From Micromonospora andamanensis (lineage in GTDB: Bacteria > Actinomycetota > Actinomycetes > Mycobacteriales > Micromonosporaceae): a stretch of 64,000 nt of DNA. This document shows, piece by piece, positions 23,502 to 31,631 of the stretch. The stretch lies in the NCBI RefSeq assembly GCF_016863495.1, contig NZ_BOOZ01000024.1, positions 62,001 to 126,000 on the forward strand. Reading direction: 5' to 3'. Both the position numbers and the translations under genes were made by a program. The notes under the pieces are model-generated. The model did not search any database and had not been told where the DNA came from. It saw nothing but the letters and a program-made list of their open reading frames with translations. The first letter of the stretch is position 1. Each line of letters opens with the position of its first letter.

Positions 23502-23801
23502 ATGCAGCCCGATTACCCTTCCCAGCCACCTCAGCCGGTCGACAACAACATGACAATGTCGATCGTCGCGATCTTCCTGTTCTGGCCGCTGGCCATCCCG
23601 GCGATCATCAACGCCTCGAAGGTAAACCCGCTGCTCCAGCAGGGTGACTACGCCGGTGCCCAGGCCGCGGCGGCCGAGTCGAAGAAGTGGTCCAAGTGGG
23701 CCCTGATCGTCGGTATCGCCTGGCTCGCGATCGTCCTGGTGTGCTGCCTGGGTGGCGGCCTGCTGGGCTCGATGAGCGGCAGCAACGCCAGCGGTTACTG
23801 A
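23502..23801 (+). CDS. CD225/dispanin-family small membrane protein
   Basis: A 99-residue protein with a short Pro/Gln-rich start (MQPDYPSQPPQPVDNN), a membrane segment (SIVAIFLFWPLAIPAIINAS), the dispanin middle KVNPLLQQGDYAGAQAAAAESKKWSKW and a second membrane segment ending in CCLGGGLLGS. The motif GDYxGAxxAxxxSKKW is typical of bacterial CD225 proteins, whose role is unknown. Seven bases separate it from the DUF4190 gene, so the two form an operon divergent from purNH. Confidence 0.75.
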   Translation: MQPDYPSQPPQPVDNNMTMSIVAIFLFWPLAIPAIINASKVNPLLQQGDYAGAQAAAAESKKWSKWALIVGIAWLAIVLVCCLGGGLLGSMSGSNASGY

Positions 23802-23808
23802 GCCTCGG

Positions 23809-24507
23809 ATGCAGCCCGGTCACCCCGGTCAGGACCCGTACGGCCAGCAGCCGCCGTACGGGGAGCCGACCACACCACAGCCGGCGAACCCGTACGCGCC
23901 ACCGCCGGCCAACCCGTACGCGCCGCCACCGGCCAACCCGTACGCCCAGCCGACCGATCCGTACGGTCAGCAACCCCCAGCCGACCCGTACGGTCAGCAA
24001 CCCCCGGTGCCGGGTCAGCCGGAGGCCCAGCCGCCGGCCTCGCCCGCGCCCTACGATCCGTACGCGCCGCCGGCCGCCGGGCAGCCCCCGGGCTACGGAC
24101 AGCCCCCGGCGTACGGACAGCCGGGCTACGGACAGCCCCCGGCCTACGGACAGCAGGGGTACGGACAGCCCTACGCGGACCCGTACGCACCGCAGCCCTA
24201 CGGCGGCGCACCGATGTACCCGAACGCGGGCTTCACCGGAGCGCAGGGCCAGCAGAACACCCTCGGCCTGGTCGCGATGATCCTCGGTATCGCGTCGATC
24301 CCGCTGAGCTGCTGCTACCTCGGAATCCCGCTTGGGTTGGCCGCGCTGGTGACCGGCTGGCTGGGCAAGCAGAAGGCCGACCAGGGACTGGCCGGCAACT
24401 CCGGCCAGGCGCTCGCCGGCCTGATCTGCGGCGCCGTGGGACTGCTGCTGGGCGTGCTGCAGATCGTGGTGGTGGCGCTCAACGTCGGCGGGTCGATGTA
24501 CCCCTGA
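23809..24507 (+). CDS. DUF4190 membrane protein with Pro/Tyr/Gln-rich tail
   Basis: The 232-residue protein has a long low-complexity N-terminal tail (1-145) built of repeated NPYAPP, DPYGQQPP and GYGQP units, and a C-terminal DUF4190 domain with two to three helices (NTLGLVAMILGIASIPLSCC, then GLAALVTGWLGKQKA and AGLICGAVGLLLG). Similar Pro-rich membrane proteins stand at this position next to perM and purN in mycobacteria (Rv0954). Role unknown. A perfect convergent hairpin follows. Confidence 0.75.
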   Translation: MQPGHPGQDPYGQQPPYGEPTTPQPANPYAPPPANPYAPPPANPYAQPTDPYGQQPPADPYGQQPPVPGQPEAQPPASPAPYDPYAPPAAGQPPGYGQPPAYGQPGYGQPPAYGQQGYGQPYADPYAPQPYGGAPMYPNAGFTGAQGQQNTLGLVAMILGIASIPLSCCYLGIPLGLAALVTGWLGKQKADQGLAGNSGQALAGLICGAVGLLLGVLQIVVVALNVGGSMYP

Positions 24508-24526
24508 CGCGTGCGCCTGCCCGCCG

Positions 24527-24561
24527 CCAGGGGCGTCCCGGTACGTCCGGGACGCCCCTGG
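24527..24561. terminator. Bidirectional terminator between DUF4190 gene and perM-like gene
   Basis: CCAGGGGCGTCCCGG (24527-24541) pairs perfectly over 15 bp with CCGGGACGCCCCTGG (24547-24561) around TACGT, between convergent genes. Confidence 0.75.
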
Positions 24562-24592
24562 CTCGTCCGGAGATCCGTCGGTGGCGAGAAGC

Positions 24593-25885
24593 TCAGGTGG
24601 CGAGTCGGGCGAGCCACCGCGTGGCGGCGGCACCGAGCAGCGCGCCGCCGCCGGTGACCAGGAGTGCCGCGACGGCCACCTGCCAACCGACCGGCCCGAC
24701 CTCCGCCAACCGGCCGGCGCCCAGCGGCCCGCCGGAGGCCGTCGCGGCCACACCCAGCAGCAGCCCGGCCACCGGCCCGGCGAACGCCGCCGGTACGAGC
24801 AGCCGCCGCCAGGGCAGCGGTGCCCGCTCGGCGGCGGCCAGTCGCAGCAACCGGCGCGCGAGCAGCCCGCCGGTGGCCATTCCGACAAGCACGGGCAGGG
24901 CGAGGATGGTCACCGCACCGAGCCCGTCGACCGGCCCGCCCGGCAGCCCGGCGAACAACGGCAGGGCCGGCAGCGCGCCGACGGAGACCTCGCTGGTGCG
25001 TACCGCCGTGTCGGTGCCGACCGCGAAGCCCGGGCCGAGCAGATAGCTGGCCGACCAGACGCTGACGTTCGGCGCGTACGCGAGGCTGACCAGGGTGATG
25101 CCGGCCTGCCCGGCGACACCTGTGCGATAGGCACCGATCAGGTCGGCCGCGTCACCGCCACCGGTCGCCACGGCCAGACCCGCCGCCGCAGCCCCCGCAC
25201 CGAGCAGCACCAGAGCGGCGACCACACCTGCCCGCACACCCTCGCGCAGCGGCGTCGGCACCTGCTCGGCGAGAACCTCAGCCAGCCCTGTCGTCCGGGC
25301 GGCTCCCGCGCCGGCCGCGAGCGTGCCGATCGCGACGAGGGTCAGCCCGGCCCGCACCGGAGACACACCGGGCCCGCCGGTCCCCACGAGCATCGCGGCG
25401 AGCGCTCCCAACAGTGCGTACGCGAAACCGACAGCCGTCGCGACGGCGAGCGTACTGCCCGGCGACCGCCCACCCCGGGCACCGATGGCTCGGCTGGCAT
25501 GCACTCCGGCCCGGGTGAGCCGCCACACCGCCAGCGCGGTGACGGCCAGCGGAGCCAGGCCCAGCGGACCGCTGGCCGTGGTCAGGGGCACCCCGTGCCC
25601 GAGCAGCCATCCCGCTGCCCCCGCCCGCACGGCGTCGAGCAGGCTGCCGGTGCCCTCGCTGAGCTGGAACAGCCAGAGCGCCAGCGCCACCGGCAGCCAG
25701 GCGGTGATGGCCGCCCCGGTGGCGGCGACAAGCGCGGCGACCGCGAGTGGCGGATGGCTGCGACCCGAGGGGGCCGCCCGCGTAGCGGGCACCCGACGCG
25801 GAGGGCCGGCCCGGCCGGGCGGCCGGGCACCGACTCCCCGGGCGTCGGTGGCCCGGCGAGGCTGGTCAGGGGTGACAAAGGACAT
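24593..25885 (-). CDS. PerM/DUF6350-family integral membrane protein
   Basis: The 430-residue protein has a basic Pro/Arg-rich cytoplasmic tail (1-45) and about ten hydrophobic helices, from HPPLAVAALVAATGAAITAW to the ending LGAAATRWLARL. It matches the actinobacterial DUF6350 family. The M. tuberculosis relative PerM (Rv0955), beside purN-purH, has been tied to cell division and persistence. The function here is assumed from family and position. ATG 25885 starts before MSFVTPDQ; the longer upstream frame is low-complexity. Confidence 0.75.
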   Translation of the reverse strand: MSFVTPDQPRRATDARGVGARPPGRAGPPRRVPATRAAPSGRSHPPLAVAALVAATGAAITAWLPVALALWLFQLSEGTGSLLDAVRAGAAGWLLGHGVPLTTASGPLGLAPLAVTALAVWRLTRAGVHASRAIGARGGRSPGSTLAVATAVGFAYALLGALAAMLVGTGGPGVSPVRAGLTLVAIGTLAAGAGAARTTGLAEVLAEQVPTPLREGVRAGVVAALVLLGAGAAAAGLAVATGGGDAADLIGAYRTGVAGQAGITLVSLAYAPNVSVWSASYLLGPGFAVGTDTAVRTSEVSVGALPALPLFAGLPGGPVDGLGAVTILALPVLVGMATGGLLARRLLRLAAAERAPLPWRRLLVPAAFAGPVAGLLLGVAATASGGPLGAGRLAEVGPVGWQVAVAALLVTGGGALLGAAATRWLARLAT

Positions 25886-26063
25886 CGGCTCTACTCTGGC
25901 ATGCCGTGTCGGCGCCGGCTGCCCGACACCCGCCCATGGTCGGCGCTCAGCGCGGCGGTCCGGACCAGTTCGCCTGATCAGGCGTGGGCGGGCACCGGCT
26001 CCTCTAGCCTCGGCACAGGGGCCGTGACCGACGTCGCGGCAGCATGTGACAGTAAGGGGAGTC

Positions 26064-26324
26064 GTGAACGCTCCGTATCCACCACCCCCGCCGCCACCCG
26101 CCGGCCGGGACCGCACGACCCTCTGGGGCGTGCTGGGCATCGTGACAGGTGTGCTGTGCTGCGGCATCCTCGGCATCGTCTTCGGCTGGTTGTCGATCCG
26201 CGACGCGCGCCGGTACCGCCAGTCGCCGGTGCTGGGCTACGTGGCCATCGCGCTCGGCGTGCTGAACATCGTCGTCAGCCTGATCCTCCAGGCGACCGGG
26301 AACTACCCGTACTGGAACCGCTGA
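26064..26324 (+). CDS. Small two-helix DUF4190-like membrane protein
   Basis: The 86-residue protein has a Pro-rich start (VNAPYPPPPPPPAGRD), a first helix (GVLGIVTGVLCCGILGIVFG), a short basic turn (SIRDARRYRQSP) and a second helix (YVAIALGVLNIVVSLIL). GTG 26064 was preferred over GTG 26046 because AAGGGGAG lies just upstream. It is divergent from the perM-like gene. Role unknown; it is similar in plan to the DUF4190 domain at 23809. Confidence 0.65.
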   Translation: MNAPYPPPPPPPAGRDRTTLWGVLGIVTGVLCCGILGIVFGWLSIRDARRYRQSPVLGYVAIALGVLNIVVSLILQATGNYPYWNR

Positions 26325-26355
26325 GGGGCCGACCTGACGGTCGGCCCCTCAGCGG
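26318..26355. terminator. Bidirectional terminator before sucD
   Basis: CCGCTGAGGGGCCGACC (26318-26334) pairs perfectly over 17 bp with GGTCGGCCCCTCAGCGG (26339-26355) with a TGAC loop. It covers the stop of the small DUF4190-like gene and lies 11 nt past the sucD stop. Confidence 0.8.
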
Positions 26356-26366
26356 GTTGTTTCCGC

Positions 26367-27254
26367 TCAGCCAGCGGACATGATCTCGCGCATCAGCTTG
26401 GCCGTCTCGGTAGGCGTCTTGCCGACCTTCACGCCTACCGCCTCCAGCGCCGCCTTCTTCGCGTCGGCGGTGCCCGCCGAGCCGGAGATGATCGCACCGG
26501 CGTGCCCCATGGTCTTGCCGGGCGGGGCGGTGAAACCGGCGATGTAGCCGACCACCGGCTTGCTCACGTTGGCCTTGATGAACTCGGCCGCCCGCTCCTC
26601 GGCGTCCCCACCGATCTCACCGATCATGACGATGGCGTCGGTGTCCGGGTCGGCCTCGAACGCGGCCAGCGCGTCGATGTGGGTCGTCCCGATGATCGGG
26701 TCACCGCCGATGCCGACACAGGTCGAGAAGCCGATGTCCCGCAGTTCGTACATCATCTGGTAGGTCAGCGTGCCGCTCTTGCTGACCAGGCCGATCCGGC
26801 CGCTGCCGGTGATGTCCGCCGGGATGATGCCGGCGTTCGAGGAGCCCGGCGATGCGATGCCGGGGCAGTTCGGGCCGATGATCCGAGTCCGCTCGCCCTT
26901 GGCCACGTTGTACGCCCAGAAGGCGGCGGTGTCGTGCACCGGCACCCCCTCGGTGATCACCACGGCCAGCGGGATCTCGGCGTCGATCGCCTCGATGACC
27001 GCGCCCTTGGTGAACTGCGGCGGTACGAAGATGACAGTGACGTCCGCGCCGGTGTCCTTCATCGCGTCCGCGACGCTGGCGAAGACCGGCAGTTCGGTGC
27101 CGTCGAAGTCGACTGTGGTGCCCGCCTTGCGCGGGTTGACACCGCCCACCACGTTCGTGCCGGCGGCGAGCATCCGGCGGGTGTGCTTGGAACCCTCGGA
27201 ACCGGTCATCCCCTGAACGATGACCTTCGAGTCCTTGGTCAGCCAGATAGCCAT
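26367..27254 (-). CDS. sucD: Succinyl-CoA synthetase alpha subunit
   Basis: The 295-residue subunit has a CoA-binding Rossmann domain (VIVQGMTGSEGSKHT, then GGVNPRKAG), the conserved GPNCPGI and SGTLTYQ loops and the phospho-His motif GHAGAIISG. With SucC it makes ATP or GTP from succinyl-CoA in the TCA cycle. The start is 3 nt after the sucC stop, so the two genes form one operon ending in the hairpin at 26318-26355. Confidence 0.96.
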   Translation of the reverse strand: MAIWLTKDSKVIVQGMTGSEGSKHTRRMLAAGTNVVGGVNPRKAGTTVDFDGTELPVFASVADAMKDTGADVTVIFVPPQFTKGAVIEAIDAEIPLAVVITEGVPVHDTAAFWAYNVAKGERTRIIGPNCPGIASPGSSNAGIIPADITGSGRIGLVSKSGTLTYQMMYELRDIGFSTCVGIGGDPIIGTTHIDALAAFEADPDTDAIVMIGEIGGDAEERAAEFIKANVSKPVVGYIAGFTAPPGKTMGHAGAIISGSAGTADAKKAALEAVGVKVGKTPTETAKLMREIMSAG

Positions 27255-27257
27255 GTG

Positions 27258-28436
27258 TCAGACCCCCGCAGCCGCCAGCTCGGCGGCCCGCTCGGCCGCG
27301 CCGTCCATGGTGTCGACCCGCTCGATCAACGGGTTGTTCGCGCCGTCGAGGATCGCCCGACCGGCTTCGGCGTTGTTGCCGTCGAGGCGGACGACGAGCG
27401 GCTTGGTGACCTGCTCGCCCCGCTGCTCCAGCAGTTCCAACGCCTGCACGATGCCGTTGGCGACCGCGTCGCAGGCGGTGATGCCGCCGAAGACGTTGAC
27501 GAAGACGCTCTTGACCGACGGGTCGGAGAGCACGATCTCCAGACCGTTGGCCATGACCGCGGCGCTCGCGCCGCCGCCGATGTCGAGGAAGTTGGCCGGC
27601 TTGACGTTGCCGTGCCGCTCACCGGCGTAGGCGACCACGTCGAGGGTCGACATGACCAGGCCCGCACCGTTGCCGATGATCCCGACCTCGCCGTCGAGCT
27701 TGACGTAGTTGAGGTCCTTCTCCTTGGCGGCCTGCTCCAGCGGGTCCACCGTCGCCTGGTCGACGAGCGCCTCGTGGTCCGGGTGCCGGAAGCCGGCGTT
27801 CTCGTCGAGCGAGACCTTGGCGTCCAGCAGCAGCAGCTTGCCCTCGGCGGTCTTGGCCAGCGGGTTCACCTCGACCAGGGTGGCGTCCTCGGCGACGAAC
27901 GCCTGCCACAGGCCGACCGCGACCTCGACGACCTGGTCGGCGACCTCGGCCGGGAAGTTGGCCGCGTCGACGATCTCCCGCGCCTTCGCCTCGTCCACGC
28001 CCTTGACGGCGTCGATGGGTGCCTTGACGACCTTCTCCGGGGTCTCGGCGGCGACCTGCTCGATGTCCATGCCGCCGGCGACACTGGCGATGCAGAGGAA
28101 CGTACGGTTCGCCCGATCGAGCAGGTACGAGAAGTAGTACTCCTCGGCCACGTCCGCGGTCACGGTGATCATGACCTTGTGGACGGTGTGACCCTTGATG
28201 TCCATGCCGAGGATGTCGGTGGCTCGGGCCACCGTCTCCTCCGCGCCCTCGGCCAGCTTGACGCCGCCCGCCTTGCCTCGTCCGCCGACCTTCACCTGTG
28301 CCTTGACGACCACCCGGCCGCCGAGGCGTTCGGCGATCGCGCGGGCCTCCTCCGGGGTCGTGGCGACGCCGCCGGCGAGCACGGGAAGTCCGTGCCGCTC
28401 GAACAGGTCCCGCCCCTGGTACTCGTACAGGTCCAC
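27258..28436 (-). CDS. sucC: Succinyl-CoA synthetase beta subunit
   Basis: The 392-residue beta subunit has an ATP-grasp domain from the start DLYEYQGRDLFERHGLPV and the C-terminal ligase domain with DIGGGAS and NVFGGI. GTG 28436 gives the normal family length of about 390; the longer upstream frame is not conserved. It is the first gene of sucCD. The order pcrA, M23, sucC, sucD, perM, purNH matches the region around Rv0949-Rv0957 in M. tuberculosis. Confidence 0.95.
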   Translation of the reverse strand: MDLYEYQGRDLFERHGLPVLAGGVATTPEEARAIAERLGGRVVVKAQVKVGGRGKAGGVKLAEGAEETVARATDILGMDIKGHTVHKVMITVTADVAEEYYFSYLLDRANRTFLCIASVAGGMDIEQVAAETPEKVVKAPIDAVKGVDEAKAREIVDAANFPAEVADQVVEVAVGLWQAFVAEDATLVEVNPLAKTAEGKLLLLDAKVSLDENAGFRHPDHEALVDQATVDPLEQAAKEKDLNYVKLDGEVGIIGNGAGLVMSTLDVVAYAGERHGNVKPANFLDIGGGASAAVMANGLEIVLSDPSVKSVFVNVFGGITACDAVANGIVQALELLEQRGEQVTKPLVVRLDGNNAEAGRAILDGANNPLIERVDTMDGAAERAAELAAAGV

Positions 28437-28977
28437 GATTGCGCGTCCCGTCCCGTCTCTGCGGCGCACCGTCGCGCCGCCACCAGCGTATGGAAAGAAA
28501 ACAGTGTGATGCCCGACATCAGTTGAAGTTGACGCAGGCCGTCGAACCCTCGCCACCGCAACCACGCGCCGCAGCCGACCTGACGGTCCGGCCCGCAAGG
28601 GGAGGTCGGAAAGGGTTCATTGGGCGCAGCCTAGCGATGCCGGCACATCCGGCAACCGAGCGGGTGCGCGGTGTGCGGTAATGCACAACCCCGCTGACGG
28701 TGGGTCACCGGCGGGGCACCGATCAGGGCAACGGGCCGAGCGACGTCACCCGTTCGAGCGATCTTGCCCGAGGGACGACGGTTCTCGACGGTCCCGCGTA
28801 ACCCCGCAGGAAGGGCGTCGTTGAGTCAGGTGTCGGAGCGCTGGAAAGCGCGAGGACGGAAACGGCCGATGCCCTGTCGGTCGAGGGGTGGCGGCGGGGC
28901 ATCGTGCATAGAGGGGCCGGACGTGTGAGGGGTGCGTCCGGCCCCTCCCCTGTGCTCAGGCACACCGGCTGGTGCGC
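28437..28977. other. Intergenic region upstream of sucC
   Basis: This 541-base region lies between the B12-binding protein gene and sucC, both on the minus strand. It must hold the sucCD promoter, but no convincing hexamer pair was found. It contains the terminator at 28912-28946 and a weaker hairpin (CGATGCCC at 28867 with GGGCATCG at 28897). No credible coding frame was seen. Confidence 0.5.
28912..28946 (-). terminator. Hairpin terminator after B12-binding protein gene
   Basis: AGGGGCCGGACG (28912-28923) pairs perfectly with CGTCCGGCCCCT (28935-28946) around an 11-nt loop, about 30 nt past the stop. Confidence 0.65.
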
Positions 28978-29382
28978 TCAGGCCACCGGCTGGGCGACGT
29001 TGTCCCGGACCCACTCCACGATGGACGTGGTGGTGGCACCCGGCGTGAAGATCTTGGCAACGCCGAGCCGCTCCAGCTCCGGCAGGTCGGCCTCCGGGAT
29101 GATGCCCCCACCGAAGACCACGATGTCCCGGGCGTCCCGTTCGTCGAGCAGCTCCAGGACCCGGCGGAACAGCGTCATGTGCGCCCCGGAGAGCACCGAG
29201 AGACCGACGGCGTCGGCGTCCTCCTGGATCGCGGTCTCCACGATCTGCTCCGGGGTCTGGTGCAGGCCGGTGTAGATGACCTCCATGCCGGCGTCGCGGA
29301 GAGCGCGCGCCACCACCTTGGCACCACGGTCGTGGCCGTCCAGGCCCGGCTTGGCGACGACGACCCGAACACGAGAGCTCAT
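28978..29382 (-). CDS. Stand-alone cobalamin-binding subunit of an acyl-CoA mutase (IcmB-like)
   Basis: The 134-residue protein is a free B12-binding domain: VVVAKPGLDGHDRGAKVVA with the D-x-H-x-x-G lower-ligand motif, the SVLSG strand and the FGGGIIP loop. It is like the small subunit of isobutyryl-CoA mutase (IcmB) in Streptomyces, where icmB lies in the same neighbourhood. It would hold adenosylcobalamin for a separate large subunit, which is not in this window. ATG 29382 was chosen from the conserved start MSSRVRVVVAKPG. Confidence 0.82.
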   Translation of the reverse strand: MSSRVRVVVAKPGLDGHDRGAKVVARALRDAGMEVIYTGLHQTPEQIVETAIQEDADAVGLSVLSGAHMTLFRRVLELLDERDARDIVVFGGGIIPEADLPELERLGVAKIFTPGATTTSIVEWVRDNVAQPVA

Positions 29383-29853
29383 CTGGGCATCCCTTTCACC
29401 GGCGCAGCGGCTATCACCTGAACGAACGGTAACCCGCCCGACCGGGGCCGGGGAACCGGGGCCGGCAGGGCGAGCGGCAGACGACGTTCGGCCTCGGCGT
29501 CGGCACGGCATCCCCCGCCCCTCACGCAGGCACCACAATCACCTCACGCAGAGGCACGACCCGACACCCGACACGTCAAGCGGGACGACTCCGCCGAACG
29601 GTCACGGTGTGCGACGAACGGAGGATAACGAGGACACCCCACCGCACCCCCGAGCCATGACAATCTCGGACGGAAACGGACAGAACGTTGCAAGCAATTC
29701 GGCGCTCCGGCTTGTGACAGGCCTGACGGTTGGCTACCGTGTCCACGGTTGTCATCAGGTCTACGGACGGGTGACGACGCGAACAGCCGACGCACGGTCA
29801 CCAGATCCGGACGACGGCTATCCGCATCGGAACCCCGACAACGGAGGGTGTGC
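29383..29853. other. Divergent region before the first M23 peptidase
   Basis: This 471-base region separates the B12-binding protein gene from the M23 peptidase gene. It holds the candidate promoter listed at 29712-29740 and a leader of about 105 nt. I looked for a c-di-AMP (ydaO-type) riboswitch, common before actinobacterial peptidoglycan hydrolases, and saw no convincing match. No coding frame is credible. Confidence 0.5.
29712..29740 (+). promoter_or_regulatory. Candidate promoter of M23 peptidase gene
   Basis: TTGTGA (29712-29717) and TACCGT (29735-29740) are 17 bp apart, matching a housekeeping-sigma promoter. The -10 box is the same as that proposed for peptide transporter cluster 1. 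Confidence 0.45.
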
Positions 29854-30567
29854 GTGCGCCAGCGCCTGTCGTCTGAGCCCGATCGATATCGCGGCCGCCG
29901 CCGCGTACCCACCCCCCCACGCAGCCGCTACGCCGCGGTTGTCACCACCGCCTTCGTCGGTGCCGGTGTGGTGGCACTGGGGGCCAACGCCATGCCGGAC
30001 GCCAAGAGCGTCAGCCCGTCGGTACTCGACGAGCTGAAGCAGGCGTCGATAAGCAACCAGGGCGCGGCCGAACGGGCCGACGCCGCCGACCGGGCCTCCC
30101 GGGACAGCCGCAACGGTCCGGAGAGCGCCGAGGAGAACGGCGTCTGGCTGCTGCCCCTCCAGGGCTACGACTTCAACTCCCCGTACGGCATCCGCTGGGG
30201 CAAGCTGCACACCGGCGTCGACCTGGTGGCGCCGGAGGGCACGCCGTACGTCGCCATCCACGAGGGCACCGTCACCAAGGCCGGCTGGTTCGGCGGCTAC
30301 GGGCACGCGGTGATCGTCCAGCACGCCGACGGCAGCGAGGCCATCTACGGTCACTCCTCCGCGCTCAACGTGCGCGAGGGGCAGCAGGTGAAGGCCGGTG
30401 ACCAGCTCGGTCTGGTCGGCAACACGGGCCACTCCTACGGCTCCCACCTGCACCTGGAGATCCATGTCAAGGGCGAGCCGCTCGACCCGGTGCCGTGGCT
30501 GCAGGAGCGCGGAGTGGACATCAAGCTACAAGTCGAAGCAATCTACAGCGAGGTAGCCGCGTCCTGA
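29854..30567 (+). CDS. M23 (LytM-type) peptidase 1
   Basis: The 237-residue envelope protein has a basic cytoplasmic tail, a membrane segment (about 28-50, AAVVTTAFVGAGVVALGANA), a helical linker and a C-terminal M23 domain with HTGVDLVAPEGTPYVAI, YGHS and the zinc motif HLHLE. It should cut peptidoglycan cross-bridges or activate amidases outside the membrane. GTG 29854 has GGAGGG 5 nt upstream. It is followed by a U-rich terminator. A second M23 gene lies directly downstream. Confidence 0.88.
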   Translation: MRQRLSSEPDRYRGRRRVPTPPRSRYAAVVTTAFVGAGVVALGANAMPDAKSVSPSVLDELKQASISNQGAAERADAADRASRDSRNGPESAEENGVWLLPLQGYDFNSPYGIRWGKLHTGVDLVAPEGTPYVAIHEGTVTKAGWFGGYGHAVIVQHADGSEAIYGHSSALNVREGQQVKAGDQLGLVGNTGHSYGSHLHLEIHVKGEPLDPVPWLQERGVDIKLQVEAIYSEVAAS

Positions 30568-30586
30568 CCGGCCGTGACGCCCGTTG

Positions 30587-30622
30587 ACCGCCCGGATCAA
30601 CCGATCCGGGCGGTTTTGCTTT
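30587..30622 (+). terminator. Rho-independent terminator after M23 peptidase 1
   Basis: ACCGCCCGGATC (30587-30598) pairs perfectly with GATCCGGGCGGT (30603-30614) and is followed by TTTGCTTT, one of the few classical U-tract terminators in the window. Confidence 0.85.
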
Positions 30623-30845
30623 CCGGCCCGGTGACGCAAGTGTCCCAGCTCACAGGTGAGAGTGTGACTGGCGGCACAACAGGCGGTCGGGTCAGCATCG
30701 GGCAGTCGGGGACAGCCACGCCCAGAGGTGGACAGCGGCACCGACCGCCGTACCCAGCGCCCGCACCCCCGGTACCCGGCGTCGCCCGGACCGACACCAG
30801 GATTTCGAGGTCACGTACCACTCGAAACCAGTGAGGTCCGTACCC

Positions 30846-31616
30846 GTGCCTGACGACAACCCCACCCCGACCCGCAGCATCCCCCACACCCCGGCCCGCC
30901 ACCGGCGAACGCTGAGCCGGCGCTCCCGTCTCCTGGCGGTCGGTGCGGTCGCCCTGGTGGGGCTCGGCGTCGCCGGTGTCGTCATGACCGACCGCGACGA
31001 CCAGCCGACCACCAGCCCGGTCGCCCTGGACACCCAGGACCGGGCCGCAGCCGCCGAGCGGGCCGACCGCTCGGCCCGGCAGCCCGCCACCCTGGGCAGC
31101 CCGTCGCCGAGCCCGACCACGAGCGCCAGCCCCACCGCGAAGCCCAGCCCGAAGCCGAAGCCCAGCCGGACCGCCACCGCCACGGCGAAGCCGAAGAAGA
31201 GCGCGAAACCGAAGTCGTCCTGGGTCCTCCCGATGGCCGGCGGGGCCATCACCTCCTGCTACGGGCCCCGCTGGGGCACCCTGCACGCCGGCATCGACTT
31301 CGCCATGCCCGCCGGCACCCCGGTACGCGCCGCCTTCCGTGGCACCGTGACCAAGGCCGGCGACGCTGGCGACGGGTACGGCATCTCCGTGGTCATCGAC
31401 CACGGCAACGGCTACCTGACCCACTACGCCCACCTGAGTACCGCCAGGGTGAGCGTGGGCGAGCAGGTGGGCACCGGGCAGACGATCGGCCTGGAGGGCT
31501 CCACGGGCGACTCCACCGGCCCGCATCTGCACTTCGAGGTGCACCAGGGCCAGATGTGGAACCAGATCGACCCCGCGCCGTTCCTGCGCGCCCGGGGTAT
31601 CGACGTGGCCTGCTGA
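30846..31616 (+). CDS. M23 (LytM-type) peptidase 2
   Basis: The 256-residue protein has a basic tail, one membrane segment (LLAVGAVALVGLGVAGVVM), a long Ser/Pro/Lys/Thr-rich wall-spanning linker (KPSPKPKPSRTATATAKPKK) and a C-terminal M23 domain with the zinc ligands in HAGIDFAMPAGTPV and PHLHFE. It probably acts on peptidoglycan. GTG 30846 has GAGG 10 nt upstream; GTG 30831 is the alternative. It converges on pcrA with a gap of only 15 bp. Confidence 0.87.
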   Translation: MPDDNPTPTRSIPHTPARHRRTLSRRSRLLAVGAVALVGLGVAGVVMTDRDDQPTTSPVALDTQDRAAAAERADRSARQPATLGSPSPSPTTSASPTAKPSPKPKPSRTATATAKPKKSAKPKSSWVLPMAGGAITSCYGPRWGTLHAGIDFAMPAGTPVRAAFRGTVTKAGDAGDGYGISVVIDHGNGYLTHYAHLSTARVSVGEQVGTGQTIGLEGSTGDSTGPHLHFEVHQGQMWNQIDPAPFLRARGIDVAC

Positions 31617-31631
31617 CCCCCTGGGCCCTGG

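Noticed and set aside
23860..24180. Tandem DNA repeats around CCGTACG/TACGGACAG as a mobile or satellite repeat
   Set aside because: They are the coding repeats of the Pro/Tyr/Gln-rich tail of the DUF4190 protein and keep the reading frame.
29540..29853. A c-di-AMP (ydaO) riboswitch before the M23 peptidase
   Set aside because: The gene type and leader length made it plausible, but I could not find the conserved core; a covariance-model search would decide.
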